DNA of 15,190 nt from Pirellulaceae bacterium. GTDB taxonomy: Bacteria; Planctomycetota; Planctomycetia; Pirellulales; Pirellulaceae. Below the pieces are notes generated by a model, which was not told where the DNA came from, did no database searches, and saw only the letters and a program-made list of their open reading frames with translations. Of the stretch, positions 6,228-14,469 are shown piece after piece. The stretch's first letter is position 1; each line of letters begins with the position of its first letter. A program made the translations under genes and the position numbers. The stretch lies in contig JABDKS010000041.1 of assembly GCA_013002105.1 (NCBI GenBank), positions 1-15,190 of the forward strand, in the 5' to 3' direction.

Positions 6228-8144
6228 ATGAACGTTCCAGACGCCCTATTGGCGTGCACCCTTGTTCTCGCGTCTGTTCTACTTGTCGGCTGTGATCACC
6301 AAGAGATTCGCTCGACACCCATGTCCGGTCGTACCGCCACCGTTTCCGCGATAGTGGAAACGATGGCGATGGCAGGTACTGCCGACAACGATTCCGACTC
6401 GCTCGACACCACGTCGCTTGATCAGATCGTTGTCGTAGATATTTGGGGTGACCGTCATCTCATCACTGACTTTGCAGTTGATATTGGCGACGTCGAAAAT
6501 CGTGCCCTCGTATTGATTTTTATGGGCAGCGAATGTCCGGTGGCTCGCGTGTATGTGCCCACATTGATCGACATTGAAAGGGAGTTCCGGGACGATGGCA
6601 TTCAATTTGTCGGCGTCTTTTCGAATGGCGGCGAGGACCTGTTGGACGTCGCGGAATTTGCACAGGACTATGAGTTGCCTTTCCCGGTCGTGAAAGACAG
6701 CGACGCGCGGCTGGCCGACTTTTTCGACGTCAAGCGTACGCCGGAAGTGGTGGTCATCGACCGCGGTCAGCACCCGGTTTATCGTGGCCGAGTGAATGAT
6801 CAGTACCGACCCGGCGGGCGTAAGGTCGCGGCATCGCACAACTACCTGGCTGATGCGTTAACGCAGTTTGCCGCGGGTGAATCGGTCCTCGTCCCTCGCA
6901 CGCTTGCAACGGGATGTCACATCGACCGACGTCAAGCGATCTCGGACCGCAATGACCTTACCTGGTCCGATATTTCGCCAATCATTCAACGAAAGTGTCA
7001 GGCCTGTCACCGGACCGGTGGCGTCGGTCCTTTTTCGCTGGCGACTTACGAAGAGGCGGTTCGGCACACGGAGATGATCGCCGAAGTCGTGACTGATCGG
7101 CGAATGCCACCACTGGCGGGAATCGTTGATGATCAGTTTGGGACATTTTCCAATCACCCAACGCTGACCGACGAAGAATTGGAAATGGTTGTTCAGTGGT
7201 GTCGCGGTGGCGCGAACGCTGGCGATGGCAGCGACGGGCCGTCGACCGTCGATTTCGGCTCGACCGATTTGATTGCCGATCCCGACGTCGTGCTTGAGAT
7301 GCAAGAAGCGGTCGCGATTCCCGCTGACGGCACGCTGTCGTATCGCTATTTCCAATTGCCCACACATTTTGACGAAGACAAGTGGGTCACCGCGTGTGAA
7401 GTCGTCCCGAGCGACCCTTCGGTCGTCCATCACGTCATCGCACACATCTCGGGACGTAGAAAACAGCTGCTGTTTGGGCTCGGTGCGATAGTGAAACTGA
7501 ACGGATTCAGCGGCGAAAATGCGCGTTGGGTGGGACAGTATACCGTTGGCGACGGGCTCGTTCGCTATCCGCCCGGCGTGGCCATGCGCGTTCCGGCTCG
7601 TTCTTACGTCACCTTGGAAGTGCATTACATGCCCAATGGCAAACCGACTCAGGATCGGACAAGAGTCCTGATGACGTTGTCTGACGAGCCACCCAAGCAT
7701 CGTGTGCGTTCAGTCGTATTTAATAAACGTGGTTTTACGATCCCCGCACATGATCCGTATCTCAGGATTGATAACACTTGGCGATTTGAGAAACCGTCCA
7801 TGCTGTTGTCGATCCGCCCCCACATGCATTACCGTGGCAAGCATTGGCGGTACACGTTGCGTTTTCCCGACGGACGTGAAGCGACCCTTCTAAAGGTCCC
7901 ACGCTGGCACTACGACTGGCAGCTGGGTGCCATCTTTGACACACCGATCCCGATCCCTGCCGGCACCGAATTGTTGATCACAGCAATTTATGACAATTCG
8001 ACTCATAACCCGAATAATCCTGACCCCACGGTCGACGTCCACTGGGGCTTACAAGACGTTGACGAAATGATGGCCGGCGGGATGCGCATTGTCGAACTGT
8101 CCGATGCAGACGCGTGGAGCGACAGTCAAAAGCCATCAGGTTGA
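6228..8144 (+). CDS. Lipoprotein fusing redoxin, c-type cytochrome and PHM-like copper monooxygenase domains
   Basis: A 638-residue exported protein in four parts. Residues 1-22 are a lipoprotein signal with lipobox LVGC (Cys22). Residues about 64-215 form a thioredoxin-fold redoxin domain with GSECPVAR, so Cys103 stands alone where thioredoxins have CxxC. Residues about 245-330 hold a c-type heme site, CQACH (257-261), with a possible axial Met in RRMPP. Residues about 345-625 match the copper type II ascorbate-dependent monooxygenase fold: HH at 401-402, EVHY with His466, HMH at 532-534 and DEMM at 612-615 fall in the order of the PHM/DBH copper ligands. The enzyme could hydroxylate an organic substrate using electrons passed through heme and copper; the substrate is unknown. 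GAGG ten bases before the ATG supports the start. The propeller gene follows 189 bases later on the same strand. Confidence 0.88.
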   Translation: MNVPDALLACTLVLASVLLVGCDHQEIRSTPMSGRTATVSAIVETMAMAGTADNDSDSLDTTSLDQIVVVDIWGDRHLITDFAVDIGDVENRALVLIFMGSECPVARVYVPTLIDIEREFRDDGIQFVGVFSNGGEDLLDVAEFAQDYELPFPVVKDSDARLADFFDVKRTPEVVVIDRGQHPVYRGRVNDQYRPGGRKVAASHNYLADALTQFAAGESVLVPRTLATGCHIDRRQAISDRNDLTWSDISPIIQRKCQACHRTGGVGPFSLATYEEAVRHTEMIAEVVTDRRMPPLAGIVDDQFGTFSNHPTLTDEELEMVVQWCRGGANAGDGSDGPSTVDFGSTDLIADPDVVLEMQEAVAIPADGTLSYRYFQLPTHFDEDKWVTACEVVPSDPSVVHHVIAHISGRRKQLLFGLGAIVKLNGFSGENARWVGQYTVGDGLVRYPPGVAMRVPARSYVTLEVHYMPNGKPTQDRTRVLMTLSDEPPKHRVRSVVFNKRGFTIPAHDPYLRIDNTWRFEKPSMLLSIRPHMHYRGKHWRYTLRFPDGREATLLKVPRWHYDWQLGAIFDTPIPIPAGTELLITAIYDNSTHNPNNPDPTVDVHWGLQDVDEMMAGGMRIVELSDADAWSDSQKPSG

Positions 8145-8333
8145 GTCGAAGTCCCTGCGGCGTCAATACTATCGCGATGCGCAGGTTTATGCAGGTCGTA
8201 AGCATTAGCGAGCGTCCGCGAGTCGTAGTAGTCACACACGTCTGCATCGTCTCGGGAGATAAGGTGCATCCAGTCGGCCGAAAGTAGACGATAGCTAATC
8301 CTGTGCGATTGTTGTCTACAGGAAGTCACGTGT

Positions 8334-9884
8334 TTGTGGCTGTGTCATCAACGTAAATCACGTCGGAATTTCCGTTGCGCGTCCTGGGAACACACGTTGA
8401 TCAACCTGCCTCTTTCCATACGACACGGCGCGGGTGTGTTATGCCTCTTGGTGTTCGCGCCGCTTGTCAGCGTGGCGGAACACATCGAGCCGCCCCAGAA
8501 TCCGTTCTTGGCGGATTCGCCTTGGCCGATTTCACATCAGAACTCCTATCTGCAGGGTTCGTCGTCGCTCCCGGGTCCGTTGCGGGGTGATCGGTTCCGT
8601 GTTCAATACCAAGACGCCGAACCAGGATCGATCACGCTGGCGTATGGTCCAAAAGACGATCGCGGGAACCGCGCGATCTGGGGCAACTCGCTCAAGCACA
8701 TCTATAAGATCGATGCAAATGGTAAGAAGTGGATCTATGCCGTTCGCCAACCGCGCCGACGTCCGATCCGATCGGCGCTTTCGGGAGCCTACTGTCTGGT
8801 CGATTGCGATGGTGTTTTCTATACAGCGAACTTGCAGACCATCGAGGCGTTTGGCGATCAATGCGTCGGCAACAGCTTGTCAGGCATTCGCAAATTACGG
8901 CAATTCAACATCCCCGCATGCCAGGTGCAGTCCGATTCGGAGAAGATCATTGGCTTGAACATGACGTATGACGGTTTCCTGGTATTCGTTACGAGCCACG
9001 GGACTGTCGGCGTCTTGTCCCGCGACCTGAAATGCCAGTCGTTCGTGCGGACCGGCAAAAATGAACGCGTTTCCAATTCGCTTGCGGTCGACGAAGACGG
9101 CGGGATTTATGTCGTGACGACCAAATACATGTATCGATTTCAATGGGATGATGCTGGACTGACAACGAGGTGGAAAGCACCGTACAAGACGGCGGATCAA
9201 GATTTCCCGGGCCGGTTCGGTGCGGGTTCGGGTACGACACCATCACTAATGGGTGTTGGCGATCAGGACAAATTTGTGGTGATCTGTGACGGACAGAGAC
9301 TGATGCACCTGCTGCTGTATTGGCGCGACGAAATCCCTGCAGACTGGTGCCCCATCGATCCGCGCAATCCACGTCTCGCCGCCGAAACACCCATCAGGTT
9401 CGGCGATCGCGAAACGTCACGTTCGTCGACGGAACAATCGGTGTTGGTCAGCGGTTACGACGCCGCAGTGGTCAGTAACGACTATGGGCAAATTCGCAGG
9501 CGACCCAAGTCGCGTACGATGACCGACTTCCTGAGGGCTTATCTGTCCGGTCATGAGCACATTCGTCCTTATGGTGTCGAAAAGTTCAGTTGGGATCCGA
9601 TTTGTCGTAGATTGACTTCGACGTGGGCCAACCGGTGTTTGAGTTGTCCCAACGCAATCCCAACGATGAGCCGTGCAACGATGCAGATGTACTTCATCGG
9701 CAACCGCGAAAGAACCTGGACGCTCGAAGCCGTCGATTGGAACTCCGGCGCGAGCAACTTCTTTTTGCCCTTGGGCAACAAACAGCGATTCAATAGCTAT
9801 TTCAGCGGAACGCAGATCGGGACAAGCGGTGACATCGTGACAGGAACGTTCACGGGATTGCTAAGAATTTCCCCGGAGAGGTGA
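8334..9884 (+). CDS. Secreted beta-propeller-like protein of unknown function
   Basis: A protein of up to 516 residues. Near residues 33-48 is a hydrophobic run (GAGVLCLLVFAPLVSVA) that suits a signal peptide cut before EHIEPP. The mature part opens with NPFLADSPWPISHQNSYLQG. It then shows repeated strand-rich segments with DG turns (DCDGVFYTANLQTIEAF, YDGFLVFVTSHGTVGVL, DEDGGIYVVTTKYMYRF), as in PQQ/WD40-type propellers. Several cysteines in the mature part may form disulfides. No catalytic motif is recognisable. The start is uncertain: TTG at 8334 has AGGAAG eight bases upstream, but gives an unusually long n-region; TTG at 8397 would give a normal signal peptide. It may be co-transcribed with the copper monooxygenase lipoprotein and act in the same compartment. 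I do not recognise a named family. Confidence 0.7.
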   Translation: MWLCHQRKSRRNFRCASWEHTLINLPLSIRHGAGVLCLLVFAPLVSVAEHIEPPQNPFLADSPWPISHQNSYLQGSSSLPGPLRGDRFRVQYQDAEPGSITLAYGPKDDRGNRAIWGNSLKHIYKIDANGKKWIYAVRQPRRRPIRSALSGAYCLVDCDGVFYTANLQTIEAFGDQCVGNSLSGIRKLRQFNIPACQVQSDSEKIIGLNMTYDGFLVFVTSHGTVGVLSRDLKCQSFVRTGKNERVSNSLAVDEDGGIYVVTTKYMYRFQWDDAGLTTRWKAPYKTADQDFPGRFGAGSGTTPSLMGVGDQDKFVVICDGQRLMHLLLYWRDEIPADWCPIDPRNPRLAAETPIRFGDRETSRSSTEQSVLVSGYDAAVVSNDYGQIRRRPKSRTMTDFLRAYLSGHEHIRPYGVEKFSWDPICRRLTSTWANRCLSCPNAIPTMSRATMQMYFIGNRERTWTLEAVDWNSGASNFFLPLGNKQRFNSYFSGTQIGTSGDIVTGTFTGLLRISPER

Positions 9885-9950
9885 TAGAGCGCGCGAAATC
9901 GCACCGGCCTTCACTTCGTTAAATACCTCGATCACGCGGGATCATTGCAA

Positions 9951-9968
9951 TTGTCACAATCGTGATAA
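9951..9968. promoter_or_regulatory. 18-bp imperfect dyad, candidate operator upstream of the kinase gene
   Basis: TTGTCAC-AATC-GTGATAA is a 7-4-7 dyad with one mismatch. A further ATCACG at 9931-9936 is the inverse of CGTGAT at 9961-9966, so RNA pairing of the whole 9931-9966 segment is also possible. It lies 67 bases after the propeller stop and about 230 bases before the kinase start, so it may instead belong to the end of the upstream transcript. The rest of the spacer 9885-10194 shows nothing else I can support. Confidence 0.3.
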
Positions 9969-10194
9969 CGCGACGGACTGGTCACGGCGGAACGTCGCCA
10001 ATGTTCTCGTCTGCGAAATTCCTGGGTTGAACAGGTTTCTAGTGGACGGCCGTTAATCGTGGGATACGGTCCAAAGGACAGTTAGTCGGCACGCGGGATT
10101 TTGGCGAATGTGCCGCTACGCGAGGAACCACGTAGATTGTTCCTTAGGCTTCGAAACTGGGGATGCTCGCAACATCGCCGTGATGGGGAAAACT

Positions 10195-11451
10195 ATGCAG
10201 ACGATCGTCGAAAACGAGTGTCAAATCGGCGAACGCCAGGAAAGCGAAGCTGACGGGTTTGGACGTATTCTGGTTGTCGATGACATCGAGATGAATCGCG
10301 ATATGTTGTCGCGACGACTCATTCGTAAAGGTTATCAAGTAACCTGCGCCGCGAGCGGTCAAGAGGCACTTGATCTGATCGACCAAGATTCATTCGATGT
10401 TGTTTTGTTGGACATCATGATGCCCGGCATGAGCGGCTTTGAAGTATTGGAAGTAATACGATCGCAGCATGGTCCGACGGAACTGCCCGTCATCATGGCG
10501 ACCGGAAATGACGGGAGCGAGGACGTCGTCATGGCCCTGACAATGGGCGCCAACGACTACCTGATCAAGCCCTTGGATATCCTTATCACCGATGCTCGAG
10601 TTCGCACGCAGATTGCTGCGAAGAAATCGGCTGAGAACTTAGCGAACGAAATTCGCGAGCGAAAGTCCGCCCAAGAGACGCTCGCGCTGCATGCCAAAAA
10701 GCTGGAATCCGCAAACGAGCAGCTTGTCAGTGCGAAGCAAGAATTGCAACATTCATTGCGAGCGTTGAAACACAAGAATCAAGCATTGGAAGAATTCTCG
10801 TACGTCGTCAGCCACGATTTGCAGGCACCCATTCGCAAGGTGATCTCGTTCGGAAAACTTTTGAAAGCTGACTTAGGTGACTCGCTGAACGAGGATGCCG
10901 AGAAAGACTTGGGATTCATGGTCGACGCGGCACAACGGATGCGGATGTTGGTCCAGGACCTTTTGGAGTTGGCCAAAACCGACTTGGCCCGCGTCGACAA
11001 ATCAGTCGACATGAATGTTTGTGTGGATGCGGCCTTGGATATTCTGTCCGAGCAAGTACGTGAATCCAAAGCGGCGATTGTCAAAGCGGAGTTGCCGACG
11101 ATCACCGGAAATGAAACATTGTTAACGCAGTTGTTTCAAAACCTGATCGGAAACGCACTGAAATTTGTGGCCGACGACGCGCCATTGGTGGAGATCACTG
11201 CAACTTTGGAAGGTGGCAAGTGGATCTTTGGGGTCAAAGACAACGGAATAGGTTTCGCGGACGGTCATGCCGCACACATCTTCAAACCATTTCAGCGGCT
11301 ACATCGCCAAAACGATTATGAGGGCACCGGCATTGGTCTCGCGATCTGTAATCGTGTGGTACAGCGTCACGCCGGCCGGATCTGGGTCGATTCGGAGCCT
11401 GGCAAGGGATCCCACTTTCTGTTCACACTACAGATGGACGACGACGCGTAG
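10195..11451 (+). CDS. Receiver-first hybrid histidine kinase
   Basis: A cytoplasmic two-component protein of 418 residues from the ATG at 10195. Domain order is reversed from the usual hybrid kinase: a receiver comes first (GRILVVDD from about 23, phospho-acceptor Asp73 in LLDIMMPGMSG, conserved Lys125 in YLIKP), then a charged coiled coil at about 145-200. The HisKA domain follows with phospho-acceptor His207 in YVVSHDLQAPI, then the HATPase_c domain with its N box (QNLIGNALKF), DNGIGF at 349-354 and GTGIGL at 377-382. No transmembrane or PAS/GAF domain is visible, so phosphorylation of the receiver is the likely input. The kinase part resembles the phytochrome-related class. No partner regulator is nearby. 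Starts at 10108 (ATG), 10180 (GTG) and 10183 (ATG) are also open; I preferred 10195 because GGGGA lies just before it. All starts keep every domain. Confidence 0.85.
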   Translation: MQTIVENECQIGERQESEADGFGRILVVDDIEMNRDMLSRRLIRKGYQVTCAASGQEALDLIDQDSFDVVLLDIMMPGMSGFEVLEVIRSQHGPTELPVIMATGNDGSEDVVMALTMGANDYLIKPLDILITDARVRTQIAAKKSAENLANEIRERKSAQETLALHAKKLESANEQLVSAKQELQHSLRALKHKNQALEEFSYVVSHDLQAPIRKVISFGKLLKADLGDSLNEDAEKDLGFMVDAAQRMRMLVQDLLELAKTDLARVDKSVDMNVCVDAALDILSEQVRESKAAIVKAELPTITGNETLLTQLFQNLIGNALKFVADDAPLVEITATLEGGKWIFGVKDNGIGFADGHAAHIFKPFQRLHRQNDYEGTGIGLAICNRVVQRHAGRIWVDSEPGKGSHFLFTLQMDDDA

Positions 11452-11471
11452 AGCGGTGATCGATCTTCGCT

Positions 11472-11494
11472 GGAAACCCCGACGCCGGGGAGTC
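11472..11494 (+). terminator. GC-rich hairpin after the histidine kinase gene
   Basis: CCCCG (11477-11481) pairs with CGGGG (11486-11490) around a four-base loop, and GGA/TCC outside adds three pairs beyond a two-base internal loop. It starts 20 bases after the kinase stop. There is no T-run, so it is only terminator-like. The rest of the spacer to hypF shows no gene that I can support. Confidence 0.35.
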
Positions 11495-11729
11495 CAACGT
11501 AAACGATTCCCCCGCGATAGCGAAGGCTTGTACGCTCCGAACGATGGCGAATCAGGCTACGCCGGTCTGAAGCCAGTCTCTAACCGCTCCATACATCTAC
11601 AGGATGCCAATCTGATAACATGGCGTCCGCCCATCGACGGACGGTCATGACCCGCGCGAGATCGTTACATTCGGGCGTCGCCAATGCGTCAATCGACGGC
11701 GTGCTTCTCGAGGTGTGATCGCCAAGGTC

Positions 11730-14027
11730 ATGAATTCTATCCAACGCCGTGCGATAACGATTTCCGGTGTGGTTCAGGGCATCGGTTTTCGTCCCTTTGT
11801 CTACCGATTGGCATCGCAGATGCACCTGCACGGGTTCGTTTTGAACCGCTCGGGTCAACTGCTGATCGAAGTGCAGGGAAAGCGATCCGATTTGGATCAG
11901 TTCATTGCTCGGTTGCAATCGACTCCGCCGCCGCTGTCTAGGATTGACCAATTGACTTGGGCATGCATTGCGTCAGTAGACGAGCTTGGTTTTCGGATTG
12001 CAGAAAGCGGATCTGATTCGATCACTCCCGTGTTCGTGTCACCCGACATTGCTACCTGCTCCGCGTGTCGCCGTGAATTGTTCGATCCGGCAAATCGTCG
12101 ACATGGATACCCGTTTCTCAGTTGCACTCAGTGCGGTCCGCGTCTGACCATTATCCAGTGCGCACCTTATGATCGGATCAATACGACGATGGCATCGTTC
12201 GCAATGTGTGATCGATGTCAATCAGAGTACAACGACCCGTCTGATCGCCGATTTCATGCCCAACCGATCGCATGTCCCGATTGCGGACCGCAAATGCAGT
12301 TGCTCGACGGCGACGGATGTCCGATAGAGACGGATGACCCCATCAAGGAACTGTGCGCGGCGTTTGCCCGCGGAGAGATCGCCGCGATCAAAGGCATTGG
12401 CGGTTACCACTTGGTTTGTAGCGCCACCGATGCTGCGGCAATCAAAAAGCTCCGCCTGCGCAAAAACCGAGACGAAAAACCCTTCGCCTTGATGGTGGCT
12501 GATGCGGACGTTGTCACACATTGGTGCAGCATGAATGCAGCCGAACGCGCATCGTTGGAGTCCATTCATCGTCCCATCGTATTGCTTCGCAAGTGCAAAG
12601 ACACGCCGCAAATCAGCAGCGACATTGCTCCCGATAATTCGATGCTTGGCCTAATGCTGCCCTACACTCCGCTGCACGCGTTGCTGCTGGATGCATGGGG
12701 TGACCGGCCGCTCGTGATGACGAGTGGCAATCGCAGTGACGAACCGATCGCAAAGGACGACAGCGACGCAATCGATCGATTGCAAGGAATCGCGGATCTA
12801 TTTCTCGTTCACAACCGACCGATTCGCGTTCGTTGCGACGATTCGGTGACTCGCATCGTAGCGGGAATCGAGTCGCCCATTCGACGTTCACGCGGGTACG
12901 CGCCGATGCCGATCCAGTTGCCGTACGCCTGCGATCGGCCAACCCTTGCGGTCGGTGGTCAACTGAAAAACGTGTTCGCGCTGGCCAGGGGCGATAGTGG
13001 TTTCCTGAGTCACCACATTGGCGATCTTGAACACTTGTCGGCCTTCAGCGCCATGCAGGCTGACATCGTTCTGTATGAACAGCTATTCGGAATCCTCCCC
13101 GAGCGGATCGTCCATGACTTGCATCCCGATTATGCGTCGACCACCTATGCTTTAGAGCGTGCGGAACGTGAGTCGATGACGGTGATTGGTGTTCAACATC
13201 ATCACGCGCACTTGGCCAGTTGTATGGCCGAACACCGCCTTGACGGTAAGGTGATCGGTGTCGTTTTCGACGGCAGTGGGTACGATAGCGACGGCACGGT
13301 TCGAGGCGGAGAGTTCCTGGTCGGCGGGTATGAATCGGTTTCACATGCGGCTCGACTTCGACGCGTGCGACTGCCCGGTGGCGATAGAGCGGCCAAAGAA
13401 CCGTGGCGAATGGCACTCAGTTACCTGATCGATGCCGAGTGCGATGTCGATTGGGTTTTCGCGAATACGCCGATCTCCTCCGACATGATCGGTGTTGTCC
13501 AGCAAATGATCGCACGCGGTTTTAATTCTCCTTGGACATCCAGTGCCGGTCGGCTCTTTGATGCTGTCGCAGCATTGGCCGGTGTCCGTCTGCATGGGAC
13601 GTTCGAAGGTCAGACAGCGATGCAGTTGGAGTCGCGGGCCAGTGGTGTGCCGTCTAGTGACACGTATCCGTACGAATTTTCCGATGAGACGACTGGGTCC
13701 GGCGAGTTCGAGATTGACACGCGGTCAATGATCCAGGGGATCGTTCGGGACCGCCGCGGCCAGGTGGATAGCGGCGTCATTGCGCGGCGGTTTCACGATA
13801 CCTTGTCCGCAATCATCGTCGGAACTTGTTTGCGGCTCGCTGATGAAACCGGACTCGATCGTGTTGCTCTTAGCGGTGGCGTTTTCATCAATGCCATTTT
13901 GTGCGAACGAGTTGTGGACCTGTTGACCGCCAAGGGGTTGCGTGTGTTTCGTCATCAGGTCGTGCCCTGCAACGATGGCGGCCTGTGCCTCGGGCAATTA
14001 GCGATCGCGGCACGCGTTTCGGAGTGA
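11730..14027 (+). CDS. hypF: Hydrogenase maturation carbamoyltransferase HypF
   Basis: A full-length HypF of 765 residues. HypF uses carbamoyl phosphate and ATP to make carbamoyl-AMP and loads the carbamoyl group onto the C-terminal Cys of HypE, the source of the cyanide ligands in [NiFe] hydrogenases. Domains in order: acylphosphatase (VQGIGFRPF at 15-23, Asn39 in VLNRSG); two zinc fingers, each CxxC-18-CxxC (Cys110/113/132/135 and 160/163/182/185); a YrdC-like domain (KGIGGYHL at 221-228, RLRKNRDEKPFALM); and a Kae1-like domain with metal-binding HHHAH at 490-494, FDGSGYDSDG at 513-522 and ALSGGVF at 713-719. All key motifs are intact. The start is ATG 11730; a GTG at 11715 would add five residues, and neither has a good ribosome binding site. 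hypC and hypD follow on the same strand. Confidence 0.96.
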   Translation: MNSIQRRAITISGVVQGIGFRPFVYRLASQMHLHGFVLNRSGQLLIEVQGKRSDLDQFIARLQSTPPPLSRIDQLTWACIASVDELGFRIAESGSDSITPVFVSPDIATCSACRRELFDPANRRHGYPFLSCTQCGPRLTIIQCAPYDRINTTMASFAMCDRCQSEYNDPSDRRFHAQPIACPDCGPQMQLLDGDGCPIETDDPIKELCAAFARGEIAAIKGIGGYHLVCSATDAAAIKKLRLRKNRDEKPFALMVADADVVTHWCSMNAAERASLESIHRPIVLLRKCKDTPQISSDIAPDNSMLGLMLPYTPLHALLLDAWGDRPLVMTSGNRSDEPIAKDDSDAIDRLQGIADLFLVHNRPIRVRCDDSVTRIVAGIESPIRRSRGYAPMPIQLPYACDRPTLAVGGQLKNVFALARGDSGFLSHHIGDLEHLSAFSAMQADIVLYEQLFGILPERIVHDLHPDYASTTYALERAERESMTVIGVQHHHAHLASCMAEHRLDGKVIGVVFDGSGYDSDGTVRGGEFLVGGYESVSHAARLRRVRLPGGDRAAKEPWRMALSYLIDAECDVDWVFANTPISSDMIGVVQQMIARGFNSPWTSSAGRLFDAVAALAGVRLHGTFEGQTAMQLESRASGVPSSDTYPYEFSDETTGSGEFEIDTRSMIQGIVRDRRGQVDSGVIARRFHDTLSAIIVGTCLRLADETGLDRVALSGGVFINAILCERVVDLLTAKGLRVFRHQVVPCNDGGLCLGQLAIAARVSE

Positions 14028-14049
14028 CCCGCATTTGGGAAATAGCGGG
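14028..14049 (+). terminator. Hairpin directly after the hypF stop codon
   Basis: CCCGCATTT and AAATAGCGGG form a nine-pair stem with one bulged A and a three-base GGG loop, starting at the base after the TGA. No T-run follows. It could slow or stop transcription, or protect the hypF 3' end, and so set the level of hypC/hypD relative to hypF. Confidence 0.45.
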
Positions 14050-14187
14050 GGACCGCGAACGTCATTGCCTCCGATAAAATTCGCTGCGACTGGAACCTAA
14101 TGAATCTCGATCCTCGTCGGTTTGCGGCATGGAGGGTCGAGTGTTACTCTGAGACGAACTGCAAATCACTTCATACGACACTCACGG

Positions 14188-14194
14188 GGGGAAG
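14188..14194 (+). promoter_or_regulatory. Ribosome binding site of hypC
   Basis: A G-rich tract running into GAAG ends six bases before the ATG at 14200. It selects the MCLGIPG start over the upstream ATG at 14122. Confidence 0.55.
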
Positions 14195-14199
14195 ACTCG

Positions 14200-14469
14200 A
14201 TGTGTCTTGGTATTCCCGGTAAAGTCGTCGAGACATTCACCGAACACGACATGCTGATGGGTAAGGTCGACTTCGGCGGAGTCTCGAAACAGGTCTGCTT
14301 GCACATGACGCCGGAGGTCCAAGTGGATCAGTATGTCATCGTGCACGTTGGATTCGCTTTGCAGGTGATTGACGAAGACGAGGCGCAGCAGATTTTTACA
14401 TTTCTGCAGGCGATGGACGATCTGGATGAGTTGAGCGAGCCCGAATCGGATGTGGAGTCGGTGCCGTGA
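14200..14469 (+). CDS. hypC: Hydrogenase maturation chaperone HypC
   Basis: A small protein of 89 residues. HypC binds HypD and carries the Fe(CN)2CO group to the hydrogenase large subunit. It starts with MCLGIPGKV: Cys2, exposed after Met removal, is the essential iron-binding residue. The body matches the HypC beta-barrel ([17 protein letters not shown], then [18 protein letters not shown]). The C-terminal 20 or so residues are acidic ([14 protein letters not shown]) and slightly longer than in the shortest homologues. The start is fixed by the motif and by GGGGGGAAG six bases upstream; a longer frame from 14122 lacks support. The stop overlaps the hypD start by four bases (GTGA), implying translational coupling. 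Confidence 0.95.
   Translation: MCLGIPGKVVETFTEHDMLMGKVDFGGVSKQVCLHMTPEVQVDQYVIVHVGFALQVIDEDEAQQIFTFLQAMDDLDELSEPESDVESVP

Noticed and set aside
6858..7700. Long open frame (280 residues) antisense to the copper monooxygenase gene
   Set aside because: The plus-strand frame has clear redoxin, heme and copper motifs; the antisense product has no recognisable domain and is a by-product of codon bias.
14122..14199. N-terminal extension of HypC from the ATG at 14122
   Set aside because: HypC needs the MCLG N-terminus with Cys2 exposed, and the ATG at 14200 has a strong ribosome binding site.
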